Of a stretch of DNA of 64,000 nt, positions 1 through 12,137 are shown piece after piece; within the stretch, counting starts at the first letter, position 1, and the number at the start of each line of letters is the position of its first letter. The translations under genes were made by a program, and so were the position numbers. This stretch comes from Calliopsis andreniformis (Eukaryota; Arthropoda; Insecta; Hymenoptera; Andrenidae), in assembly GCF_051401765.1 (NCBI RefSeq), contig NW_027480530.1:1509728-1573727 (forward strand), read 5' to 3'. The notes under the pieces are model-generated. The model had not been told where the DNA came from. It saw nothing but the letters and a program-made list of their open reading frames with translations, and ran no database searches.

Positions 1-2540
1 ACAGACACTGCTGGTGATCCTGACAATGTTCCTGACACTGCTCCTGACACTGCTCCTGACACTGACACTGACACTGCTCCTGACACTGACACTGCTACTG
101 ACACTGACGCTGCTCCTGACACTGCTCCTGACACTGACACTGCTCCTGACACTGCTCCTGATACTGACACTGCTGCTGATCCTGACAATGCGCCTGACAC
201 TGCTCCTGACACAGCTCGTGTCACTGACACTGCTCCTGGCACTGCTCCTGATACAGACACTGCTGGTGATCCTGACCATGTTCCTGACACTGCTCCTGAC
301 ACTGCTCCTGACACTGACACTGACACTGACGCTGCACCTGACACTGCTCCTGTCACTGCTCCTGACACTGACACTGACACTGCTCCTGACACTGACACTG
401 CTCCTGACACTGACACTGCTCCAGACACGGCTCATGACACTGCTCCTGACACTGACACTGCTTTTGACACTGCTCCTGACACTGACACTGCTGCTGAACC
501 TGACAATGCTCCTGACACTGCTCCTGACACAGCTCCTGAAACTGACACTGCCCCTCCCACTGTTCCTGACACTGCTGCACACACTGACACTGCTCCTGTC
601 ACTGTCACTGCTCCTGATACAGACACTGACACTGGTCCAGACACTGCTCCTGACACTGACATTGCCCCTGATACCGCTCCTGACACTCACACTGCTACTG
701 ACACTGCTCCTGAGACTGACACTGCTCCTGACACTGCTCCTGACACAGCTCGTGTCACTGACACTGCTCCTGGCACTGCTCCTGATACAGACACTGCTGG
801 TGATCCTGACCATGTTCCTGACACTGCTCCTGACACTGCTCCTGACACTGACACTGACACTGACACAGCTCCAGACACTGCTCCTGTCACTGCTCCTGAC
901 ACTGACACTGACCCCGACACTGCTCCTGTCTCTGACACTGACCCTGACACTGCTCCTGACACAGCTCCTGACACTGACACTGCTCCTGACACTGCTCCTG
1001 GCACTGCTCCTGACTCTGACACTGCTCCTGACACTGCTCCTGATACTGACACTGGCACTGCTACTGACCATGCTGCTGACACTGACACTCCTGCTGATCC
1101 TGACAATGCTCCTGGCACTGCTCCAGCCACTGACACAGACACTGCACCTGACACTGCTCCTGAAATAGCTGCTGACACTGACACTTCTCCTGTCACTGCT
1201 CCTGACACTGACGGCGCTGCTGATCCTGAGAATGCTCCTGACACTGCTCCTGACACTGACACTGCTCCTGACACTGCTCCTGACACAGCTCGTGTCACTG
1301 ACACTGCTCCTGGCACTGCTCCTGATACAGACACTGCTGGTGATCCTGACCATGTTCTTGACACTGCTCCTGACACTGCTCCTGACACTGACACTGACAC
1401 TGACACAGCTCCAGACACTGACACTGCTCCTGTCACTGCTCCTGACACTGACATTGCTCCTGACACTGCTCCTGTCTCTGACACTGACCCAGACACTGCT
1501 CCTGACACAGCTCCTGACACTGACACTGCTCCTGACACTGCTCCTGGCACTGCTCCTGACTCTGACACTGCTCCTGACACTGCTCCTGATACTGACACTG
1601 GCACTGCTACTGACCATGCTGCTGACACTGACACTGCTGCTGATCCTGACAATGCTCCTGGCACTGCTCCAGCCACTGACACACACACTGCACCTGACAC
1701 TGCTCCTGAAATAGCTGCTGTCACTGACACTTCTCCTGTCACTGCTCCTGACACTGACGGCGCTGCTGATCCTGAGAATGCTCCTGACACTGCTCCTGAC
1801 ACTGACACTGCTCCTGACACTGCTTCTGACACTGGCACTGCTGCTGTTCCTGAGAATGCCCCTGAATATGCTCCTCACACTGACACTGCTCCTGACACTG
1901 CTCCTGACACTGACACTGCTCCTCACACTGCTCCTGACACTGACACTGCTCCTGATAATGACACTGACACTGCTACAGACACTGACACTGCTCCTGGCTC
2001 TACTCCTGACACTGCACCTGAGAATGCTCCTGACTCTGACGCTGCACCTGACACTGCTCCTGTCACTGCTCCTGACACTGACACTGGCACTGCTCCTGAC
2101 ACTGACACTGCTCCTGACACTGACACTGCTCCTGGTACTGCTACAGACACTGACACTGCTCCTGCCACTGCTCCTGACATTGCTCCAGACACTGACCCTG
2201 CTCCTGACACTGCTCCTGAAACTGCTCCAGACACAGACACTGCCCCTAACACTGCGCCTGACACTGACACTACCCCTGACACTGTTGCTAGCATTGCAGC
2301 TGACACTGACACTGCTCCTGACACTGGCACTGTACCTGACACTGCACCTGACACTGACACTGCTCCTGCAACTGTTCCTGACACTGCTGCTCACAAAGAC
2401 ACTGCTCCTGACACTGACACTGCTCCTCACACTGCTCCTGATACTGACACTGGCACTGCTACTGGCCATGCTCCTGACACTGACACGGCTGCTGATCCTG
2501 ACAATGCTCCTGACGCTGCTCCAGTCACTGACACCGACAC

Positions 2541-5150
2541 TGCACGTGACACTACTCCTGAAACAGCTGCTGTCACTGTCACTTCTCCTGTCACTGCTCC
2601 TGACACTGACGCTGCTGCCGATCCTGAGAATGCTCCTGACACTGCTCCTGACACTGACACAGCTCCTGAGAGTGCTCCTGACACTGGCACTGCTGCTGTT
2701 CCTGAGAATGCCCCTGAATCTGGTCCTCACACTGACTCTGCTCCTGACAGTGCTCCTGGCACTGACACTGTCACTGCTCCTGACACTGACTCTGCTCCTG
2801 TCACTGCTCCTGACAGTGACACTGCCACTGACACTGCCCCTGACCCTGCTGCTGACACTGCTCCTGGCACAGACACTGCCCCTGACACTGCTCCTGACGC
2901 TGCACCTGACACTGACACTTGTCCTGACACTGCTCCTGAAACTGACACTGGTCCTGACACTGCTCCTGACACTGACACTGCTCGTCACACTGCTCCTGAC
3001 ACTGACACTGCTCGTCACACTGCTCCTGACACTGACACTGCTCGTCACGCTGCTCCTGACACTGACACTGCACCTGAGAATGCTCCCGACACTCACGCAG
3101 CACCTGACTCTGCTCCTGACACTGCACCTGACACTGCTCCTGATACAGACACTGCTCCTGATACAGACACTGCTCCTGATACTGGCACTGACACTGCTCC
3201 GGACACTGACACTGGTCCTGTCACTGATACTGCTCCTCACACTGCTCCTGACACCGACACTTGTCCTGACACTGCTCCTGAATCTGACACTGGTCCTGAC
3301 ACTGCTCCTGACACTGGCACTGCTCCTCACACTGCTCCTGACACTGACACTGCACCTGAGAATGCTCCTGACACTGACGCTGCACCTGACACTGCTCCTG
3401 TCACTGCTCCTGACACTGACACTGACACTGCTCCTGACACTGACACTGCTCCTGACACTGACACTGCTCCAGACACTGCTGCTGACACTGATCCTGACAC
3501 TGACACTGCTCCTGACACTGCTCCTGACACTGACAGTGCTCCTGACACTGCTCCTGACACTGACACTGACACACCTCCTGGCACTGCTCCTCACACTGAC
3601 ACAGGTCCTGTCACTAACCCTGCTCCTCACACTGCTCCTGACACAGATCCTGACACTGACACTGCTCCTGGCACTGACAGTGCTCCTGACACTGCTGATG
3701 ACAATGACACTGCTCGTGACACTGCTCGTGACATTGCTGCACACACTGACACTGCTCATGTGACAGCTCGTGACACTGACCCTGCTCCTGACCCTGCTCC
3801 TGACACTGCTCCTGACACTGACGCTGCTCCTGACACTACTCCTGACACTGACAGTGCCCCTGACACAGCTCCTGACACTGACACTGACACACCTCCTGGC
3901 ACTACTCCTGACACTGACACAGGTCCTGTCACTGACACTGCTCCTCACACTGCTCCTGACACAGATCCTGACACTGACACTGCTCCTGGCACTGACAGTG
4001 CTCCTGAAACTGCTGATGACAATGACACTGCTCGTGACGCTGCTCGTGACATTGCTGCACACACTGACACTGCTCCTCTGACAGCTCATGACACTGACAC
4101 TGCTCCTGACACTGACACTGCTCCTCAAACTGCTTCTGATACTGACGCTGCTCCTGACGCTGCACCTGCCGCAGACACTGCTGCTGATACTGCTACTGAC
4201 ACAGCCCCTGACACTGCTCCTGCAACTGACACTGCTACTGACATAGGACCTGCTCCTGGCTCTGCTCCTGACACTGCTCCTGACACTGACCCTTCTGCTG
4301 ACACTGTTCCTGACACTGCTCCAGGCACTGCTCCTGACACAGCTCCTGTCACTGACACTGCTCCTGACACTGCTCCTGACACTGCTCCTGACACTGCTCC
4401 AGTCACTGACTCTGATCCTGACACTGCTCCTGACACTAACACTGCACCTGACACTGCTCCTGGCACTTCTCCTGTCACTGACACTGCTCCTGACACTGCT
4501 CCTGACACAGGCACTGCTCCTCAAACTGCTCCTGACACTGAGGCTGCTCCTGATACTGACACTAACACTGCTTCTGACACTGACACTGCTCCTGGCACTG
4601 CCCCTGCCACTGCTCCTGAGACAGGCACTGCTCCTGATGCTGACACTGACACTGCTCCTGACACTGACACTGCTCCTGACCCAGGCACTGCTCCTGGCTC
4701 TGCTCCTAACACTGCTCCTGACACTCACACTGCTCCTGTCCCTGCTCCTGACACTGACGGTGCTGCTGATCCTGAGAATGCTCCTGACACTGCTCCTGAC
4801 ACTGACACTGCTGGTGACACTGCTGCTGACACTGGCACTGCTGCTGTTCCTGAGAATGCCCCTGAATCTGCTCCTCGCACTGACACTGCTCCTGACGCTG
4901 CTCCTGGCGCAGGACCTGCTCCTGGCTCTGCTCCTGACACTGCTCCTGACACTGACCCTTCTGCTGACACTGTTCCTGACACTGCTCCAGGCACTGCTCC
5001 TGACACAGCTCCTGTCACTGACACTGCTCCTGACACTGCTCCTGACACTGCTCCTGACACTGCTCCAGTCACTGACTCTGATCCTGACACTGCTCCTGAC
5101 ACTAACACTGCACCTGACACTGCTCCTGGCACTTCTCCTGTCACTGACAC
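2541..5150. repeat. 2,610-bp tandem higher-order unit, copy 1
   Basis: Bases 2,541-4,910 are repeated at 5,151-7,520 (offset 2,610), and again at 17,307-19,676 and 40,869-43,238. The last 240 bp (4,911-5,150) are not the expected continuation but a copy of 4,245-4,484 (offset 666), recognisable by AGGACCTGCTCCTGG followed by the CCCTTCTGCTGAC block. The unit is therefore a composite with two recombination junctions, near 4,911 and near 5,151. The uninterrupted order, in which the sequence at 4,910 is followed by GCACTGCTCCTGG, is seen at 7,520, 19,676 and 43,238. Confidence 0.85.
2971..3060. repeat. Three-copy 30-bp subrepeat with CTCGTCAC marker
   Basis: Three consecutive 30-bp units (2,971, 3,001 and 3,031) each carry CTCGTCAC; the third has CGTCACGC. 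The same triplet lies at 5,581-5,670, 17,737-17,826, 41,299-41,388 and 44,809-44,898. The related blocks right of 52 kb carry only two units (near 52,615, 54,835, 56,730, 58,830 and 60,890). Unit number therefore separates two block lineages. Confidence 0.9.
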
Positions 5151-7520
5151 TGCACGTGACACTACTCCTGAAACAGCTGCTGTCACTGTCACTTCTCCTG
5201 TCACTGCTCCTGACACTGACGCTGCTGCCGATCCTGAGAATGCTCCTGACACTGCTCCTGACACTGACACAGCTCCTGAGAGTGCTCCTGACACTGGCAC
5301 TGCTGCTGTTCCTGAGAATGCCCCTGAATCTGGTCCTCACACTGACTCTGCTCCTGACAGTGCTCCTGGCACTGACACTGTCACTGCTCCTGACACTGAC
5401 TCTGCTCCTGTCACTGCTCCTGACAGTGACACTGCCACTGACACTGCCCCTGACCCTGCTGCTGACACTGCTCCTGGCACAGACACTGCCCCTGACACTG
5501 CTCCTGACGCTGCACCTGACACTGACACTTGTCCTGACACTGCTCCTGAAACTGACACTGGTCCTGACACTGCTCCTGACACTGACACTGCTCGTCACAC
5601 TGCTCCTGACACTGACACTGCTCGTCACACTGCTCCTGACACTGACACTGCTCGTCACGCTGCTCCTGACACTGACACTGCACCTGAGAATGCTCCCGAC
5701 ACTCACGCAGCACCTGACTCTGCTCCTGACACTGCACCTGACACTGCTCCTGATACAGACACTGCTCCTGATACAGACACTGCTCCTGATACTGGCACTG
5801 ACACTGCTCCGGACACTGACACTGGTCCTGTCACTGATACTGCTCCTCACACTGCTCCTGACACCGACACTTGTCCTGACACTGCTCCTGAATCTGACAC
5901 TGGTCCTGACACTGCTCCTGACACTGGCACTGCTCCTCACACTGCTCCTGACACTGACACTGCACCTGAGAATGCTCCTGACACTGACGCTGCACCTGAC
6001 ACTGCTCCTGTCACTGCTCCTGACACTGACACTGACACTGCTCCTGACACTGACACTGCTCCTGACACTGACACTGCTCCAGACACTGCTGCTGACACTG
6101 ATCCTGACACTGACACTGCTCCTGACACTGCTCCTGACACTGACAGTGCTCCTGACACTGCTCCTGACACTGACACTGACACACCTCCTGGCACTGCTCC
6201 TCACACTGACACAGGTCCTGTCACTAACCCTGCTCCTCACACTGCTCCTGACACAGATCCTGACACTGACACTGCTCCTGGCACTGACAGTGCTCCTGAC
6301 ACTGCTGATGACAATGACACTGCTCGTGACACTGCTCGTGACATTGCTGCACACACTGACACTGCTCATGTGACAGCTCGTGACACTGACCCTGCTCCTG
6401 ACCCTGCTCCTGACACTGCTCCTGACACTGACGCTGCTCCTGACACTACTCCTGACACTGACAGTGCCCCTGACACAGCTCCTGACACTGACACTGACAC
6501 ACCTCCTGGCACTACTCCTGACACTGACACAGGTCCTGTCACTGACACTGCTCCTCACACTGCTCCTGACACAGATCCTGACACTGACACTGCTCCTGGC
6601 ACTGACAGTGCTCCTGAAACTGCTGATGACAATGACACTGCTCGTGACGCTGCTCGTGACATTGCTGCACACACTGACACTGCTCCTCTGACAGCTCATG
6701 ACACTGACACTGCTCCTGACACTGACACTGCTCCTCAAACTGCTTCTGATACTGACGCTGCTCCTGACGCTGCACCTGCCGCAGACACTGCTGCTGATAC
6801 TGCTACTGACACAGCCCCTGACACTGCTCCTGCAACTGACACTGCTACTGACATAGGACCTGCTCCTGGCTCTGCTCCTGACACTGCTCCTGACACTGAC
6901 CCTTCTGCTGACACTGTTCCTGACACTGCTCCAGGCACTGCTCCTGACACAGCTCCTGTCACTGACACTGCTCCTGACACTGCTCCTGACACTGCTCCTG
7001 ACACTGCTCCAGTCACTGACTCTGATCCTGACACTGCTCCTGACACTAACACTGCACCTGACACTGCTCCTGGCACTTCTCCTGTCACTGACACTGCTCC
7101 TGACACTGCTCCTGACACAGGCACTGCTCCTCAAACTGCTCCTGACACTGAGGCTGCTCCTGATACTGACACTAACACTGCTTCTGACACTGACACTGCT
7201 CCTGGCACTGCCCCTGCCACTGCTCCTGAGACAGGCACTGCTCCTGATGCTGACACTGACACTGCTCCTGACACTGACACTGCTCCTGACCCAGGCACTG
7301 CTCCTGGCTCTGCTCCTAACACTGCTCCTGACACTCACAGTGCTCCTGTCCCTGCTCCTGACACTGACGGTGCTGCTGATCCTGAGAATGCTCCTGACAC
7401 TGCTCCTGACACTGACACTGCTGGTGACACTGCTGCTGACACTGGCACTGCTGCTGTTCCTGAGAATGCCCCTGAATCTGCTCCTCGCACTGACACTGCT
7501 CCTGACGCTGCTCCTGGCGC
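5151..7520. repeat. 2,610-bp tandem higher-order unit, copy 2
   Basis: This copies 2,541-4,910 base for base as far as I could compare, apart from isolated changes such as CACAGTG at 7,335 where copy 1 has CACACTG. It runs on into the block that follows the same sequence in the other copies, so the right-hand copy keeps the ancestral downstream junction and the left-hand copy carries the rearranged one. Confidence 0.85.
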
Positions 7521-7715
7521 AGGCACTGCTCCTGGCTCTGCTCCTGGCACTGACACTGCTCCTGATAATGACACAGACACTGCTGCTGACACTGACACTG
7601 CGCCTGGCTCTGCTCCTGACACTGCTCCTGACACAGCTCCTGACTCTGACGCTGCTCCTGGCGCAGGCACTGCTCCTGGCTCTGCTCCTGGCACTGCTCC
7701 TGACGCTGCTCCTGA
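7511..7715. repeat. 144-bp local duplication rich in CTCCTGG
   Basis: The block beginning CTCCTGGCGCAGGCACTG at 7,511 recurs at 7,655, 144 bp on, with mostly Gly-type hexamers (GGCACT, GGCTCT) between. The same pair occurs near 19,667/19,811, 43,229/43,373 and 46,721/46,865, so it predates the kilobase-scale copying that spread it. Confidence 0.75.
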
Positions 7716-10700
7716 CACTGCTCCTGATACTGACACTGGCACTGCCACTGACCGTGCTCCTGACACTGACACTGCTGGTGATCCTGACAATGCTCCTGAC
7801 ACAGCTCCAGTCACTGACACTGACACTGCACCTGACACTACTCCTGAAATAGCTGCTGTCACTGACACTTCTCCTGTCACTGCTCCTGACACTGACGGTG
7901 CTGCCAATCCTGAGAATGCTCCTGACACTGCTCCTGACACTGCTGCTGACACTGGCACTGCTGCTGTTCCTCAGAATGCCCCTGAATATGCTCCTCACAC
8001 TGACACTGCTCCTGACACTGCTCCTGACACTGACACTGCTCCTCACACTGCTCCTGACACTGACACTGCTCCTGATAATGACACTGACACTGCTACTGAC
8101 ACTGACACTGCTCCTGGCTCTGCTCCTGACACTGCACCTGAGAATGCTCCTGACTCTGTCGCTGCACCTGACACTGCTCCTGTCACTGCTCCTGGCACTG
8201 ACACTGGCACTGCTCCTGACACTGACACTGCTCCTGACACTGACACTGCTCATTGTACTGCTACAGACACTGACACTGCTCCTGTCACTGCTCCTGACAT
8301 TGCTCCTGACACTGACCCTGCTCCTGACACTGCTCCTGAAACTGCTCCAGACACTGACACAGCTCCTAACACTGCTCCTGACACTGACACTAACCCTGAC
8401 ACTGTTCCTAACATTGCAGCTGACAGTGACACTGCTCCTGACACTGGCACTGTACCTGACACTGCTCCTGACACTGACACTGCTCCTGCAACTGTTCCTG
8501 ACACTGCTGCTCACAAAGACACTGCTCCTGACAGTGACACTGCTCCTGACACCGCTTCTGATACTGACACTGGCACTGCTACTGACCATGCTCCGGACAC
8601 TGACACTGCTGCTGATCCTGACAATGCTCCTAACACTGCTTCAGTCACTGACACTGACACTGCACCTGACACTACTCCTGAAATAGTTGCTGTCACTGAC
8701 ACTTCTCCTGTCACTGCTCCTGACACTGACGGTGCTGCTGATCCTGAGAATGCTCCTGACACTGCTCCTGACACTGGCACTGCTGCTGACACTGCTGCTG
8801 ACACTGGCACTGCTGCTGTTCCTGAGAATGCCCCTGAATATGCTCCTCACACTGACACTGCTCCTGATACTGCTCCTGACACTGACAATGCTCCTCACAC
8901 TGCTCCTGACACTGACACTGCTCCTGATAATGACACTGACACTGCTACTGACACTGACACTGCTCCTGGCTCTGCTCCTGACACTGCACCTGAGAACGCT
9001 CCTGACTCTGACGCTGCACCTGACACTGCTCCTGTCACTGCTCCTGACACTGACACTGGCACTGCTCCTGACACTGACACTGCTCCTGACACTGACACCG
9101 CTCCTTGTACTGCTACAGACACTGACACTGCTCCTGTCACTGCTCCTGACATTGCTCCTGACACTGACCCTGCTCCTGACACTGCTCCTGAAACTGCTCC
9201 AGAAACTGACACTGCTCCTAACACTGCTCCTGACACTGACACTACCCCTGACACTGTTCCTAACATTGCAGCTGACACTGACACTGCTCATGACACTGGC
9301 ACTGGACCTGACACTGCTCCTGACACTGACACTGCTCCTGCCAGTGTTCCTGACACTGGTGCTCGCAAAGACACTGCTCCTGACACTGACACAGCTCCAG
9401 ACACTGACACTGCTCCGCTCACTGCTCCTGACACTGACACTGACCCCGACACTGCTCCTGTCTCTGCCACTGACCCTGACACTGCTCCTGACACAGCTCC
9501 TGACACTGACACTGCTCCTGCCACTGCTCCTGGCACTGCTCCTGACTCTGACACTGCTCCAGACACTGCTCCTGATACTGACACTGGCACTGCTACTGAC
9601 CATGCTGCTGACACTGACACTGCAGCTGATCCTGACAATGCTCCTGGCACTGCTCCAGCCACTGACACAGACACTGCACCTGACACTGCTCCTGAAATAG
9701 CTGCTGTCACTGACACTTCTCCTGTCACTGCTCCTGACACTGACGGCGCTGCTGATCCTGAGAATGCGCCTGACACTGCTCCTGACACTGACACTGCTCC
9801 TGACACTGACACTGCTCCTGACACTGCTTCTGACATTGGTACTGCTGCTGTTCCTGAGAATGCCCCTGAATCTGCTCCTCACACTGACACTGCTCCTGAC
9901 ACTGCTCCTGACACTGACACTGCTCCAGACACTGCTCCTGACACTGACACTGCTCCTGATAATGACACTGACACTGCTACTGGCACTGACACTGCTCCTG
10001 GCTCTGCTCCTGACACTGCACCTGAGAATGCTCCTGACTCTGACGCTGCACCTGACACTGCTCCTGTCACTGCTCCTGACACTGACACTGGCACTGCTCG
10101 TGACACTAACACTGCTCCTGACACTGACACTGCTCCAGACACTGCTCCTGACACTGCTCCTGACACTGACATTGCTCCTGACACTGCTCGTGACATTGCT
10201 GCACACACTGTCACTGCTCCTGTGACAGCTCGTGACACTGACACTGCTCCTGACACTGACACTGCTCCTCAAACTGCTCCTGATACTGACGCTGCTCCTG
10301 ACGCTGCACCTGACGCAGACACTGCTGCTGATACTGCTACTGACGCTGCCCCTGACAGTGCTCCTGACACTGACACTGCTACTGACATAGGACCTGCTCC
10401 TGGCTCTGCTCCTGACACTGCTCCTGACACTGACCCTTCTGCTGACACTGTTCCTGACACTGCTGCAGGCACTGCTCCTGACACAGCTCCTGACACTGAC
10501 ACTGCTTCTGACACTGCTCCTGACACTGCTCCTGACACTGCTCCAGACACTGACTCTGATCCTGACACTGCTCCTGACACTAACACTGCACCTGACACTG
10601 CTCCTGGCACTTCTCCTGTCACTGACAGTGCTCCTGACACTGCTCCTGACACAGACACTGCTGCTGATCCTGACAATGCTCTTGGCAATGCTCCTGACAC

Positions 10701-12137
10701 TGACACTGCACCTGACACTGCTCCTGACACTGCTCCTGACACTGACACTGCTCCTGTCACTGCTCCTGACACTGGCACTGCTGCTAAACCTGAGAATGCC
10801 CCTGACTCTGCTCCTGACACTGAAACTGCTCCTGAAACAGCTCCTGTCACTGGCACTGCTCCTGATACACACAGTGACACTGCTCCAGACACTGCTCCTG
10901 ACACTGACATTGCCCCTCATACCGCTCCTGACACTCACACTGCTACTGACACTGCTCCTGACACTGACACTGCTCCTGACACTGCTCCTGACACAGCTCG
11001 TGTCACTGACACTGCTCCTGGCACTGCTCCTGATACAGACACTGCTGGTGATCCTGACAATGTTCCTGACAATGCTCCTGACACTACTCCTGACACTGAC
11101 ACTGACACTGACACAGCTCCAGACACTGACACTGCTCCTGTTACTGCGCCTGACACAGACACTGACACCGACACTGCTCCTGTCTCTGACACTGACCCTG
11201 ACACTGCTCCTGACACAACTCCTGACACTGACACTGCTCCTGACACTGTTCCTGACACTGCTCCTGACTCTGACACTGCTCCTGACACTGCTCCTGATAC
11301 TGACATTGGCACTGCTACTGAGCATGCTGCTGACACTGACACTGCTGCTGATCCTGACAATGCTCCTGACACTGCTCCAGCCACTGACACTGACCCTGCA
11401 CCTGACACTACTCCTGAAATAGCTGCTGTCACTGACACTTCTCCTGTCACTGCTCCTGACACTGACGGTGCTGCTGATCCTGAGAATGCTGCTGATACTC
11501 CCCCTGACACTGACACTGCTGCTGACACTGCTGCTGGCACTGGCTCTGCTGCTGTTCCTGAGAATGCCACTGAATCTGCTCCTCACACTGACACTGCTCC
11601 TGACACTGCTCCTGACACTGACACTGCCCCTCACACTGCTCCTGACACTGACACTGCTCCTGATAATGACACTCACACTGCTACTGACACTAACACTGCT
11701 CCTGGCTCTGCTCCTGACACTGCACCTGAGGATGCTCCTGACTCTGACGCTGCACCTGACACTGCTCCTGCCACTGCTCCTGACACTGACACTGGCACTG
11801 CTCCTGACACTGACACTGCTCCTGACACTGACACTGCTTCTTGAACTGCTACAGACACTGACACTGCTCCTGTCACTGCTCCTGACATTGCTCCTGACAC
11901 TGACCCTGCTCCTGACACTGCTCCTGAAACTGCTCCAGACACTGACACTGCTCCTAACACTGCTCCTGACACTGACACTAACGCTGACACTGTTCCTAAC
12001 ATTGCAGCTGACACTGACACTGATCCTGACACTGGCACTGTACCTGACACTGCTCCTGACACTGACACTGCTCCTGCAACTGTTCCTGACACTGCTGCTC
12101 ACAAAGACACTGCTCCTGACACTGACACTGCTCCTCA
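7521..12137. repeat. Right part of segment A
   Basis: This is a series of higher-order blocks of the same hexamers. Landmarks are TCACAAAGAC at 8,511, the TCA codon at 8,641, GCTCGCAAAG near 9,361, and GATACACACAGTGAC near 10,865. Bases ~9,097-10,903 are reused at 20,401-22,189. Bases 7,521-8,640 are reused twice in segment B, around 43,239 and 46,731. A TGA in the Asp-Thr-Ala-Pro frame lies at 11,842-11,844. No gene-like unique sequence is present. Confidence 0.85.

Larger units (their letters stand above)
1..11844 (+). other. Open Asp-Thr-Ala-Pro frame, left part; probably not a gene
   Basis: The frame starting at base 1 reads repeats of DTAP and DTDTAP and is open from the window edge to TGA at 11,842-11,844. 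It contains no ATG that I could find; its only start-like codons are GTG in the recurring word CATGTGACAGCTCG or CCTGTGACAGCTCG (3,760, 6,370 and 10,222). Taken from 3,760 it would be 2,694 residues of almost pure D, T, A, P, with G, V, S, H and E as minor residues and no internal Met or Trp. No signal peptide, membrane segment or folded domain is visible. The consensus codons lie two or more changes from stops, and changes are spread evenly over codon positions, so openness is weak evidence. The alternative, an interior piece of a giant low-complexity protein, cannot be excluded. Confidence 0.75.
1..12137. repeat. Segment A: first copy of the 12-kb long-range duplication
   Basis: This stretch reappears at 38,419-50,531 in the same orientation and block order. 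Bases 1-~1,440 match at +38,418; ~1,550-4,910 at +38,328, because B lacks 90 bp; 7,521-~9,950 at +39,210; and ~10,770-12,137 at +38,394, because B lacks 816 bp. Bases 4,911-7,520 are extra in A, the product of its own 2.61-kb duplication. Matching blocks differ by only scattered single bases on reading. Bases 1-~1,396 also recur at 31,921-33,316. The match to B ends near 12,138, where A reads CTCAAACT and B reads CTCACACT and then a different block order. Confidence 0.88.

Noticed and set aside
687..1838. Ser-Gly-Ala-Val frames on the - strand
   Set aside because: Another shadow frame of the repeat. Lengths vary with block copies, and start and stop are set by the same variant words; there is no domain or context.
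2801..3127. Gln/Cys-rich - strand frames with repeated CQEQ
   Set aside because: This is the third antisense reading of X/Y words. Cys and Gln come from TGT/TGC and CAG, not from a cysteine-rich protein family.
3760..11844. A GTG-started gene of 2,694 codons
   Set aside because: The GTG is part of a repeat word (CATGTGACAGCTCG) found in many blocks, with repeat sequence and no purine-rich site before it. The frame is equally open upstream to base 1, so the start is arbitrary.
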